From assembly GCA_037176845.1 (NCBI GenBank), contig JAYKXP010000365.1, forward strand, positions 1 to 20,481: DNA of 20,481 nt, given 5' to 3'. A model generated the notes under the pieces. That model saw only the letters and a list, made by a program, of their open reading frames with translations, had not been told where the DNA came from and did no database searches. A program made the position numbers and the translations under genes. This DNA is from Paramarasmius palmivorus. Lineage: Eukaryota; Basidiomycota; Agaricomycetes; Agaricales; Marasmiaceae. The first letter of the stretch is position 1. Each line of letters begins with the position of its first letter. Of the stretch, positions 8,394 to 17,116 are shown piece by piece.

Positions 8394-9159
8394 TGATCAG
8401 AGTTGCCGTGCTTAGAATCGCACACAAAACTAATAGTTCAAGTGATAATACGCTTCTAGTAGACCAGAGCAGGTTATAATACACCTTTTAATAGGGTATG
8501 TATGTGTGGGTTTGGGCTTATACAAGCTATATGAATAACGCCAAGGGCTACTAATAGCTTTCTTGGGTGCGACCTAATACTGCCTTGAGTGGATTGTCCT
8601 TACTAGAACTGAATCAATTGACGTGTGCACAAGCAGGAATCCAACTGACTCTCCAATGGTTGATCTGGGCCTCTCTATGTCACAAAGCTCTCAACACAAA
8701 TAGTCAAAAGCTTCTAGAAGGTCTTTAACCGACAATCTAGTATGAGGTTCAATCTCTAATAAAAGATGCAACGCAACCAATGCCAAATGCAACAGATTAC
8801 AAGCCAATACACTTGGTCTCTATCAAACTCGACTCAAGCTCTTGTCTGCAATACAGGTCTCAACTAGACTTTTAGATCTAGGGCTCGTCCTGATGAAGTA
8901 GAAGTTGAATACACAGATCAACAATAGATCAACTGAATCAGAGGTCTATTTGTTTGATAGCCACATACAATCTATAGATATGGGCGGGCAGTGCGTCTCC
9001 CTTCTTCTTCTGCCACTCTCCTACATGATAGGTAGCTTATATACTGTCCGAGAAGTGAAAACAAGAATTTTAGGTAATATAAGTCAGAAAATAGACGGAA
9101 CGACAAGGAACAGAGATGATACAAGGAGAAATATACATATGAGGGAAATAAGAGTGTCA
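8394..9159 (-). mobile_element. Probable solo LTR, family C (about 766 bp)
   Basis: In minus orientation the block begins TGACACTCTTATTTCCC at 9159 and ends CAACTCTGATCA at 8394, with TG..CA ends. The flanking pentamers CGACG (8389-8393) and CAACG (9160-9164) match at 4 of 5 positions. A TATATAAG box lies about 120 bp inside. No coding frame of any quality crosses the block. TGTGACACTC, two bases further out, is an alternative start. No second copy is in the window, so the call rests on termini, TATA box and lack of coding. Confidence 0.45.
9036..9043 (-). promoter_or_regulatory. TATA box in the family C LTR
   Basis: Minus-strand TATATAAG in GGACAGTATATAAGCTACC. The same octamer occurs in the LTR of family B, and TATATAA in family A, consistent with an LTR promoter. 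Confidence 0.45.
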
Positions 9160-9389
9160 CAACGTCCATATAAGTCGTGTAAGCGTGACCAATAGATAGG
9201 AATTTCTATGTTTAGACTCAGGAGTTGAATCCTGTGCCTGCAGGTTGGCATTTAGCCTGTTTAAAATTTTCTTTTCTATGCGCCAAGGCGCTTTTCCACC
9301 AATGATAGTTGTTTCTGACCAGTCTGCACGTCAATGATGCTCAGTCATCCATTATCTAGACCTGGCACATCTTTTATAAGTCTCCATAC

Positions 9390-9800
9390 TCATATGGGAC
9401 CCTTCCATAAGTGGTATATCCACTGTATCTGCTTCCATGCTAAGCATTTCAGGCGTTGCCACCGTTTTAACAGCTTTGCCTCCGTGTCCGATCCAAAGGA
9501 ACGCTTCAGAATATCAAGTCCAATAGGTCTGCCCCCGGGCCATCGGTCATTTCCGATCAAGCCGTGGTGATCCCCCAAAGCCCTCTCTATCTTATAGTAG
9601 GTCACGAAGAAGTAATAAAAGCGTAAATGTCCCTTGAGTATGCCAACTAGTAGCACGGTGACCTTATACAAGGTAAGTTCCACCTTATATTAGCCCCTAC
9701 AGGTTTCGGGTAGGTGTCTGTGAATTGCAGACCCCTAGTATATGCATAGCAGCAGCCAGATACCCAATGTGAGGCATACCGTGTAACTGTTCTCTGCTAG
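9390..9800 (-). pseudogene. Unidentified minus-strand gene remnant
   Basis: The frame 9683-9390 has a hydrophobic and aromatic N-terminal stretch (VTVLLVGILKGHLRFYYFF) and then a basic segment with WPGGRPIGLDILKRSF and KLLKRWQRLKCLAWKQ. A short frame upstream (MPHIGYLAAAMHILGV, near 9778) may be a preceding piece. A membrane anchor followed by a basic, WPGG-containing linker faintly recalls the N-terminus of some fungal microsomal cytochrome P450s, but no heme-binding or I-helix motif is present, so this is only a guess. A CTATAAAAAG box at about 9870 could be its promoter. Confidence 0.25.
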
Positions 9801-10131
9801 CAAGACATAGTCCCATGTACCAGTGACAATGACTAGCTATTCAGGGCTCATACTAGTCCTTCAGAACCCTTTTTATAGCATAACAATAAAGAAATATGCA
9901 TAATGCGTTCGAAATTAAAGTGTTATAAAAATCAGTGTATCACCGGGCAACGACAACACTGAAACCCTGGAACCGACATGAGTATCTCATTCAAACAACA
10001 ATATCATTACTTGCCTGCTGCAGTTTTCAATTGTTTCAACTCATCCTCCACACCAAAAGGGGCCATAATGTATTCTGCCAATGCATTTTGGACAGAGCTG
10101 TAGTCCAAAAAGTGCAATGGGTTCGGTTCAG

Positions 10132-10193
10132 CCTGTAGAACCAAGTAAGTAATATATCCTCAGCTTGACCACGCAGTACTGGGTCAAAAGACT
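10132..10193 (-). repeat. Intronless copy of the X-Y exon pair
   Basis: Segment X' (10193-10158, 36 nt) is joined directly to Y' (10157-10132, 26 nt). Both are identical to X (10331-10296) and Y (10236-10211), which are separated by 59 nt. The junction falls exactly at the GT and AG of that 59-nt insert. Confidence 0.85.
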
Positions 10194-10210
10194 CTATTGG
10201 AAAGTAAATA

Positions 10211-10331
10211 CCTGTAGAACCAAGTAAGTAATATATCTGAAAATAAATAATAAGTACTTGGTTGTTTCTAAACATAAATAAAATGTTTTACGCACCCTCA
10301 GCTTGACCACGCAGTACTGGGTCAAAAGACT
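10211..10331 (-). repeat. Intron-containing copy of the X-Y exon pair
   Basis: X (10331-10296), then GTGCGT..TTTTCAG (10295-10237, 59 nt, AT-rich), then Y (10236-10211). A 17-nt spacer (10210-10194) separates it from the intronless copy. The intron has the size and borders of an ordinary fungal intron. Confidence 0.8.
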
Positions 10332-10336
10332 GAGGG

Positions 10337-10561
10337 TGGGAATTTTTCTACTGAGGAATAAGTCGCGAATTTCTAGCCAATAAGGTTGAAGATATATCTA
10401 AAGTCGAAACGCAGAAAATGGGGAAGAAACGGAAAGAAAACAAGAGAGATAATTGCCTCCGCCACTTGGGATCAAACCGATCTCGCGCCGCATCCATTTA
10501 GCGCCTACGCGGGCGTTCGACTCCCGCAAGGTCTCCATTTCCCATCTCCCCTATCTCAACA
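10337..10561 (-). repeat. 3' LTR of the copia element (225 bp)
   Basis: In element orientation it begins TGTTGAGATAGG at 10561, directly after a purine tract, and ends TTTTTCCCA-like sequence at 10337, giving TG..CA ends. The pentamer beyond is GAGGG on the plus strand (10332-10336). The 5' LTR is not in the window, so ends and length are not confirmed by a second copy. The LTR holds a tRNA-like stretch (about 10455-10540). Confidence 0.65.
10455..10540. other. tRNA-like sequence inside the copia LTR
   Basis: The plus strand has GCGTTCGACTCCCGC, close to the B-box GGTTCGANTCC and flanked by GCGGG/CCCGC. The minus strand has GGTTTGATCCC, also B-box-like, with GTAGGCGCTAAATGG upstream resembling an A-box. 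Neither strand folds into a complete cloverleaf with a 7-bp acceptor stem. It may be a relic of a tRNA or Pol III promoter captured in the LTR, or chance. Confidence 0.25.
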
Positions 10562-10570
10562 CTCCCCTAG
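10562..10570 (-). other. Polypurine tract of the copia element
   Basis: Minus-strand TAGGGGAGT lies between the polyprotein stop codon (10569-10567) and the LTR start. It is purine-rich and correctly placed to prime plus-strand DNA synthesis. Confidence 0.6.
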
Positions 10571-13500
10571 ACCTTGTCGGAGTCGATACCCGCATCCAAA
10601 CCCAGGTTCATGACGTGCTTGCGGTGAAGTGAGGGTCCCAGGGCCTTTGTTAGGATATCCGCGGGATTATCCTCTGAGGGGATGTACTTCACGCGAACTC
10701 TTCCTTCCTCAATGTCGTCCCGTATATGGTGATGGCGTATATCGATATGCTTAGCGAACTTCTGATTCTCGCAGAGATCAATCGAACCGCGGTTGTCTCC
10801 CCTAACGTCCACTGGTAATGGATAATCACGTCCAATTTCGGAGAGGAAGCTCCGGACCCACTTCGCCTGTTGACCTCCCTTCGCCAACGCCACATACTCC
10901 GCTTCTGTAGTCGAAAGTGCAACAACATCTTGTCGCTTCGACATCCAGAACACCGGACCACCGGCCATCATTGTCACAATCCCCGTAACTGATTTCCTCG
11001 AATCGACACACCCTGCGTAGTCTGCATCTGCAAATGTTATGGGTGTGAGTCCATCCTTGGTGTCTCGGCGAAATGTGATGGCGTAGTCCAAGGTACCGGA
11101 GACATAGCGGAGAAGGTGAATGAGAGCGTTCCAGTGGGCCCGGCCTGGATTGTGATTGAAGCGGCTAAGAACGTTGACGGCGTACGTGATATCGGGTCTG
11201 CACGCCGCCTGTGCAAAGAGTAGTGCCCCTACAATAGTCGGATACTTCTCCTTTTTGTCTGCCATGTAGTGATAGTCCTCTTCGGTCTTGGGGCATTGGT
11301 CGAGGGATAGTGCAATCCCACTTGGAAATGGTGTGGATTTGGGTTTCAGATTGCCTAATCCATTTTTGGCTAGGAGGTGTTCGAAGTATGCCCTCATAGA
11401 GAGTGACGCAATGCCTAACTCCCTGTCGTGTTCAAGACGCATTCCGAGTGAGATATTCACATCGTCAGTGTCCTTCGCTCGATAAGCCTGCTTGAGTTCC
11501 GTTTTCGCAAATTGCTTCTCAGTTTCTGGGAACGATCCCGCGAGCGTATCATCGGTGTAGGTGCCGGTGATGGTCTCCCCTGATTCTCGTTTCCTCCACC
11601 TAACACATTGGTCTGCCGCCGACCTCCTATAACCAAGCCCCTTGTACTTCCTATCCAGTTCCACCCACCAGTTCCTCCCTGCCTGTACCATACCGTAAAT
11701 CGACTTTTTTGCCCTGAACACCTTTCCCTTTCCGTGCTCTTCATAACCTTCTGGTACCCAAATGTAAATCTCCTCTTCTAGGTCGGCATTGAGGTATGCA
11801 GATGAAAAGTCAATCTGCCATATGAAGAAACCAAGGGTGACAAAGACCGCGATAAGGATTCTGAGGGACTCGAAACGAAGCGTAGCCGCGTATTTCTTGT
11901 AAAAGTCCTTGCCTTCTTCTTGTCTTCTGCCGTCGACGACGAGACGGGCTTTCTCATCTACAATGGTTCCTGCTCCGTCCACTTTATGAGCAAACACCCA
12001 CATAGCGAATAGGATAGTGGCTCCGGTCGGCGGATCCTGCGCTTCCCCGAACACCTTGAACTCTGCCATCCTTGCCTTTTCCATCTCAATTGCTCTCAGC
12101 CATCGGTCAGGGTCTTCCATGGCTTGTTTGAAGCCCTTGGGTACTGGCAGAAGTCCTATTGCTGATAGAGCCATGTTGAGGTCTTGGAAAACCTCGTTGA
12201 ACAGACCCTGATTGTTGGCAAAGTTTGCGCGGGGTTTCCGAGTGGATCGTGTGTTCTTCAACGCCCATGGTTCCTTTGCTTTTCGAGCTGCAGCCTCTCT
12301 CTCCTCGTACTCGCTACCTCGTATCGCGGCATCTGTGGGTCTTGCAATGCGTGAGGACCTTCGGATAGCTGGACCTGGAGCTGGCTGACAATCTTGTGAG
12401 ACGGTAGGGACAGCTTGATGGGTTGTCGAGGAGTCAGGTGCCTGTTCCTCGGGGATTGCTTGTTCCTCGGAACCATTGTTTTCGGTGGCAGTTTGATCGG
12501 CGTTCTCAATGGCTATTTCCTTAACGGGAACATTTTCGTTGTGACCGGCTGGCCATGCTTCTGATAGAAACTCGTACTCTCCCACTTCGTATACCTTTTC
12601 CTCCCCTCCAGCCGGAACAACAACATAGTTCTCGTCAAATGTGACATCCCTACTGGTGATGACCTTTCCATTTTTCAGATAGAGCAGGTATGTCCCTCTT
12701 TCACCATATCCGACCATCCGTCCTTCAACCACTCTACTATCAAGCTTGCCAAGGCTACCATCGACAACCTTAGCCCACGCTCGAGCACCAAAAGGACGCA
12801 AATGGGCAATATTTTGGCGTTTGCCGAAGAATCGTTCAGCGGGTATGCCACCGGGATGACGAGAAGAAGGGAGAAGGTTGTCGGTATAGACGATATAGGT
12901 GGCCGCATGAGCCCATAGGAACGGTGGCAGTTGGGACTCATATAGGACTGTTCTGACGCGCGAGAATGTACTAAGGTGTTTTCGTTCCGGTACACCGTTA
13001 GCAGGAGACGAGTATGGCGGAATAACTTCGAGCTCTATACCATGTTGCCTGGCCCATTCTGTGAGTCCCTTAAACTCTCCACCGCCATCAATCCTGACAC
13101 GCTTCAGCTTGCGCCCAGTCACTCGCTCTGCCCAAGCTCTGTAGGTCTCCATCACAAACAACACTGTATCCGCCTCCTTGTTCTTTAGATAGAAATCTCG
13201 TGTATATGACGTTCCCCCGTCAACGATAGGCATTGAGTAGGCATACCCAGCACGAGATGCGACCCTCAACGGTCCTGTAAGATCTGTGTGGACACGTTCA
13301 AGAATCCCGCTCTCCGGATTAACTTCAGCATCGAATGGCCTCCTAGTACCCTTCCCATGAATACAGGGTACACATGGGCTGGTCTCCCTCTCAAAGTTAG
13401 AGATGTCCAGACCATCAACCATCTGCTTCCGATGAGCAGTGAGCAACCTATCGAACCCTGCGTGTCCTACGCGCCTATGCCATAACGTGATCGGTGCGGG

Positions 13501-13822
13501 TCGTACTAAGGACCTGGCAGCATGGGCCATTGCCAATGGCTTTCGTACCTCCGTCAGGTGGTATAAGGTTCCTGTCTTCTTCTTCCCTTTCACGACGACA
13601 CTCCCATCAGGTGCATGAACTGTTGCATTTCCACCGCCAAAGGTAACGAAACACCCTTTTTCATCAAGTCTCGGGATCGAAATCAAATCGGCTGACCCAT
13701 TTGGTGTATGACATGCGCGTTCAAACGTGAGAGTCACTTCCTTTCCATCAACAACAAAGGTCTTCTGAGCTTTCCCGACACCAACAATCTTGAATACCGT
13801 TCCTGATTCCGAACTTTGAACC
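10567..13822 (-). CDS. Copia polyprotein (integrase, reverse transcriptase, RNase H), 5'-partial
   Basis: Open without a stop for about 1085 codons. Counting from the GTG codon at 13737: a zinc-binding HHCC module (H87, H92, C122, C125); integrase core with D152 (VHTDLTG), D217 (RIDGGGEF) and E251 (NGVPERKH), a DD33E spacing; a variable acidic linker (400-470); reverse transcriptase from about 530 with D643 (IDFSSAYLNA), EEIYIWVPEGY, KSIYGMVQAGRNWW and the catalytic TYTDDTL (727-732); RNase H with FADADYAGC (902), STTEAEY (942), RGDNRGSI (979) and HIDIRHHHIRD (997). Another 28 or so codons upstream (SGTVFKIVGVGK) belong to the end of the protease region. The frame enters the gypsy LTR and stops at TAA 13827-13825, so gag and the protease active site are missing. 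Thr replaces the usual Val or Met in the YxDD box. All catalytic acidic residues are present. Confidence 0.93.
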
Positions 13823-14413
13823 TGTTAGGATCCGTTCACAGTTGGACCCTCGAGACAGATTCAGAGAGGACTTGCCAAGCGACGCGTAGAGATGGCGCAA
13901 AGGCTAAATGAGAAGAGGAGCGATTATGGAGTGGTAGTAGCTGGGAAAGCAAAGGTGAAGTGGTTGTAGAGCCTTAGAGGAGCTTTCGAGAGCAAGGATA
14001 AGCTGTTTAGGAGCAAAAGATAGATAGATTTCGATGTAAGTAATACACAAAATCCGCTATGCGGTTATAGGTAGTAGTACAAGTCCTTATATACTGACAG
14101 AGTGATGATACGGAAGCATAGGTAGAGTCAGAATGAATCGATAGGTGAGTACTAATGAGTCAAAATGATTCGAAGGGGACCACCGGGGAAAGACTAGTAT
14201 TGATAGTAATCACAGAGATAACATGTGGGGAACGCGTGTATGGGAAAGGCGATGGCGGGAGAGACCCGAGTGTGCTATTTGGCCATGAGGATAAGGTCGT
14301 ATGAATAGTCGCGTGGACGGAACGATGCGCAGGATAATTGAACAATGATAGTGTTGACAGCGGTTAAGGAACTGGGGTGCGCCGAGGATGGAGAAATCGA
14401 GTGGATCCTAACA
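13823..14413 (-). mobile_element. LTR of Ty3/gypsy family B (591 bp), 3' LTR
   Basis: The ends are perfect 11-bp inverted repeats: TGTTAGGATCC (13823-13833) and GGATCCTAACA (14403-14413). In minus orientation it follows a polypurine tract and the pol tail, so it is the 3' LTR. A TATATAAG box sits near its middle. Beyond its 3' end the copia reading frame starts at once, placing the insertion within the copia protease/pre-integrase region. No target-site duplication can be tested because the 5' LTR is not in the window. Confidence 0.85.
14086..14093 (-). promoter_or_regulatory. TATA box in LTR-B
   Basis: Minus-strand TATATAAG in TCAGTATATAAGGACTTG, about 320 bp from the LTR start. It is the likely U3 core promoter. 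Confidence 0.5.
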
Positions 14414-14686
14414 TTACCCCCTCCTTTAGACCCGAGTCCGCGAGGGTCCACGAGAGTGTCCTTCGGTTGAGGGAAAGGACTGTTGTTTGGGGTAGGTCAC
14501 GGGTTTATTGGACAGAGAGAACGATAAGGTCGAAGAGCGGAGGTGTCTGTCTGGCATCAAAACGTGGGCAATAGGGAGACCATCGAAGTTGTTGGTCGGT
14601 CATCGTAGGAAGGGTCGGATTGGAACCTGTACATGCCCTCGTCGTATAAAAGTTGAAGAAATTTCTCTTTGGGAAACATACCACTG
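14414..14686 (-). pseudogene. C-terminal end of gypsy family B pol with polypurine tract
   Basis: The minus-strand sequence just before LTR-B reads DTLVDPRGLGSKGGGNVRIH, running into the LTR. A Gly-rich tail that overlaps the polypurine tract and the LTR start is a usual ending of fungal gypsy polyproteins, as I recall the family. The tract is AAAGGAGGGGG (14427-14417). Further upstream the frame is unclear and stops appear. The fragment ends exactly where LTR-A begins (14687), so the rest of the element should lie beyond the window, on the far side of element A. Confidence 0.65.
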
Positions 14687-15734
14687 TGAGGGTACCAGAA
14701 CGAAATCGCTGAAAAACAGTCATTTTGACACTAATTGTTGTGTTCAGAATCGCACTAGTACATCGTACTAAGTACCATATGGACTTGGTAGCACTACTAG
14801 GAACCTAGTAGTGCGCATATGACGAAGAATAAGATAGGCATGCACTGCGTAGTGAATACTAGTTGCGCGCGCATAGACGTTGATGTCGTCGTTAGCCCTA
14901 TATGATTGCGCTAGGGTACGCGTCGAAACCTGTAGACCGTATCTATACTCTATTACCAGGCTGGAACCTTACGAGGACATGCTACTGTACATGGTAGACT
15001 TCCTAGTAGGTCATATGGCTACACTATACTCGCGCTATGGGACATATGAGATGGGATAGTGAACGAGGACCAACTACCACAGCGTAGAAGGACCCTAGGG
15101 GACGAATCAGAGCTATATACCAAATACGGTAGAAGCTGGAGGTGCGAGTCACCTCCGAAAGCAGAGTTACCCGGATTAGAAGTGTCCGAGTAACCGGGTC
15201 ATCGATACGAGGGCCATATGGGGGCTTAACAGCTTTCCATATCGATCGGAATATCCCTCGAGCTTCGAGTTGGAATTCCTACTGCTAGTACACACACTAG
15301 TAAGGGACATATAGTCCTATAACAAGGAAACAGATAGGATTCTGTGCCAGGACTGTCCTAGGACATAGAAAATATAATATAGAACTACAAGGGCATAGAG
15401 CCTACCTTCCTCGGATACGAATCCGAAGTGTTTCGGTCGAGATCGGACTCCTAGCAAGTTCCGAGCGGAATAACTATGTCCTAGCACCGATATCCGAAAC
15501 GCGCCATGCGGAACAGCGCCTCCGCGCGCCACTTCTTAGCAACCAAAAAGTAATATGACTCGCAGACCTGCAAAATAATGTCGAATTCCGACCAATATAT
15601 ATCCAAACCTTCCTTTTCTGGTAGATACTTACTTCATATGGACAGAATCCTCTCCTCGTTCTCATTTCTTGCATAGTTACTATTACTTTATCGTGCCCAC
15701 TTTCACTTATATGTAAAATATGTACGCTCGCGGG

Positions 15735-15741
15735 TATATAA
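15735..15741 (+). promoter_or_regulatory. TATA box of LTR-A
   Basis: TATATAA in CGCGGGTATATAAGCAGCAG, conserved in the solo LTR as TATAAAG. It lies about 1050 bp into the LTR, which leaves about 750 bp for R plus U5. Confidence 0.55.
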
Positions 15742-15995
15742 GCAGCAGGGTTTCCCCTAGGAAGCTCTCAAGCAATTACCCCGCTATATACGTAGCCCTA
15801 GAGCTCAATAGCAAAGTTTTTGACTTCTATCGTTGACCATAGAGGCGACGTGTGCTTAGAACAATAACTTAGAAAATAAAACCTTGAAAAGCCCTTCTCT
15901 ATATTGAACTAGAGTCGTGAAATTAGAACTTTGAGATACCCATAGGACGGAGCTAGCGCGTCTAGTCTCTTGCATAGGATTGATTGTTTCTGGAC

Positions 15996-16161
15996 TAGTG
16001 TGGAGCCCACTAGATCCCTCTTTTCACTTGGTTGTGGAGCCCCCACCAGTGTCGTTAAAAGTTAGTGTGGAGCCCCATAGCTTATAGGTGGCCTGATTGT
16101 CGTGCTAGTTCGACTAGTGTAATCAGTGCCTTTGGTTGTCGTGCTAGTTTGACTAGTGTAA
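15996..16161 (+). repeat. Short internal repeats in LTR-A
   Basis: The word TGTGGAGCCC occurs three times (about 15999, 16033 and 16066). A 26-nt unit TTGTCGTGCTAGTTYGACTA plus GTGTAA is repeated at 16097-16122 and 16136-16161. The solo LTR carries related GGGCTCCACA and TCGAACTAGCACGACA words in inverse order. They may reflect slippage or regulatory repeats in R/U5. Confidence 0.7.
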
Positions 16162-16486
16162 CCATAAGCCTTCATAGGAAAAATAGGTCTTTACCCTTGT
16201 TGGGTTCGATAGGTTATTTTGCGTCATAGGAACGTATAGAATTAGTTATAGATAGGTTTATAGGTTGGCTCGCGTTGTCTTGATCATATCGAGACTATAT
16301 TATCATATTACATTGTTTCATTCATCGCTCGTACACTTCCCTTGTGTCCGAGTGATTTGTAGACGTTCAACTAGTGTGCTAGTTGATTTCTTGTGTCGAT
16401 TGTACGGATCCTTTGACAACGTCGAACCCCGCTGCACAACTTGGCATATTATTTCGCTCGTTCACAAGCGTTTTATAAGCCTCCTT

Positions 16487-16503
16487 TGGAGCCCACCGCG
16501 AGG
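16487..16503 (+). other. Candidate primer-binding site of gypsy A
   Basis: TGGAGCCCACCGCGAGG begins with TGG, as expected for pairing with a tRNA 3' CCA, and starts at the first base after the LTR end inferred by alignment. I cannot assign it to a specific tRNA by eye. The related GGAGCCC words inside the LTR are a caution. Confidence 0.45.
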
Positions 16504-17116
16504 GGTGGTTCTAGATAACAAGAAATCTTACTAGCGCACTCCGCGCGAGCTCTTACATTTATTTAGTACACATTTTGCTTCATAGGCTATATAGCCCACG
16601 CTTTATATACTTCCTGAATTAGGCCGTAAACCTAGTTCAACCCAAAAGAGACTATCTCTAGGACGAAGACAAGATTCCACAAGAATCGAAGCCTCGTACT
16701 ACTAGAAACTCTCAACAAGCCGGGGAACGCATTCTAGATTTTCCACCTAGACCCCGCAAAGCTAGAACAGTAGGAGCAGTAACCTACACCCCCTAGAAAA
16801 TCTGGATAGTGACGACGAGTGGGGGGCCCCCCCCCGGGTTCATACTCCGTTACCACTAGACGAACTTCTTGAAGTCACTAGATACGCGCGTCGGTAGCAG
16901 CCTACGAGGAGCTCCGCGAGCAGCAAAGAAGAACACTTAGAATTTACCACAAACTTGAGAGTAGCTTCACAAAACTCGCTCGCGAGTTACAGAAAAAGAA
17001 GACTCCTCGGAATCCTTTTTCGCACAAATCCATTAGAACAAGACTCTATAGATGGAGAAAAACCTGCTATTCCTCTTTTTTTTTTTTTTTTTTTTTTTTC
17101 CCCCCCTAGTACAAAG
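16504..17116 (+). other. Untranslated leader of gypsy A
   Basis: Lies between the primer-binding site and the first gag ATG. No coding frame of quality is seen. It contains a GGGGGGCCCCCCCCC palindromic run (16821-16835) and a T24C7 tract (17076-17106) just before the gag start. Confidence 0.5.
17076..17106. repeat. T24-C7 homopolymer tract
   Basis: An uninterrupted run of T followed directly by C, eleven bases before the gag ATG. Length may vary between copies or be misread. Confidence 0.85.

Larger units (their letters stand above)
9915..10336 (-). pseudogene. 3' end of an unidentified minus-strand gene, internally duplicated and cut by a copia LTR
   Basis: The exon at 10131-10011 encodes a well-composed segment (LHFLDYSSVQNALAEYIMAP, then FGVEDELKQLKTAAG). 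A 44-nt intron (10010-9967, GTAATG..TTCCAG) joins in phase to a last exon (LSLPGDTLIFITL) ending at TAA 9917-9915. Upstream, two segments occur twice (10296-10331 plus 10211-10236, and 10158-10193 plus 10132-10157); the copy at 10132-10193 lacks the 59-nt GT..AG intron. The 5' part stops at 10336, where the copia LTR begins, so upstream exons are separated or lost. The family is not recognised. The frame across the duplicated part depends on which acceptor is used. Confidence 0.45.
10337..13822 (-). mobile_element. Ty1/copia retrotransposon, 5'-truncated in this window
   Basis: Comprises the coding region from just after the protease to RNase H, a polypurine tract and a 3' LTR. The 5' LTR, gag and protease active site are absent: the sequence is cut at 13822/13823 by the end of a gypsy LTR. 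The domain order integrase, then reverse transcriptase, then RNase H is that of copia (Pseudoviridae-type) elements and the reverse of gypsy, where integrase is last. The element abuts an exon-like segment of a minus-strand gene at 10336. Confidence 0.9.
14687..16486 (+). repeat. 5' LTR of gypsy family A (1800 bp)
   Basis: Homologous along its whole length, inverted, to the solo LTR at 1537-3338. It begins TGAGGGTACC; its end was placed by alignment with the solo LTR (AAGCC plus five bases), which puts the next base at TGG of the primer-binding site. The last bases (TCCTT) have lost the CA end seen in the solo copy (GCACA). An 1.8-kb LTR is long for a fungal element. Confidence 0.85.

Noticed and set aside
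9390..9683. Cytochrome P450 gene
   Set aside because: Only a faint N-terminal resemblance; no heme-binding Cys motif, ExxR or I-helix motif is visible nearby.
10455..10540. A functional tRNA gene
   Set aside because: The boxes are imperfect and no cloverleaf with a 7-bp acceptor stem forms on either strand.
10826..13188. Several 60-100 codon frames on both strands overlapping the copia polyprotein
   Set aside because: Shadows of the long, motif-rich polyprotein frame.
15996..16161. CRISPR-like or satellite array
   Set aside because: Only two or three copies, unequal spacing, inside an LTR of a eukaryotic retroelement.
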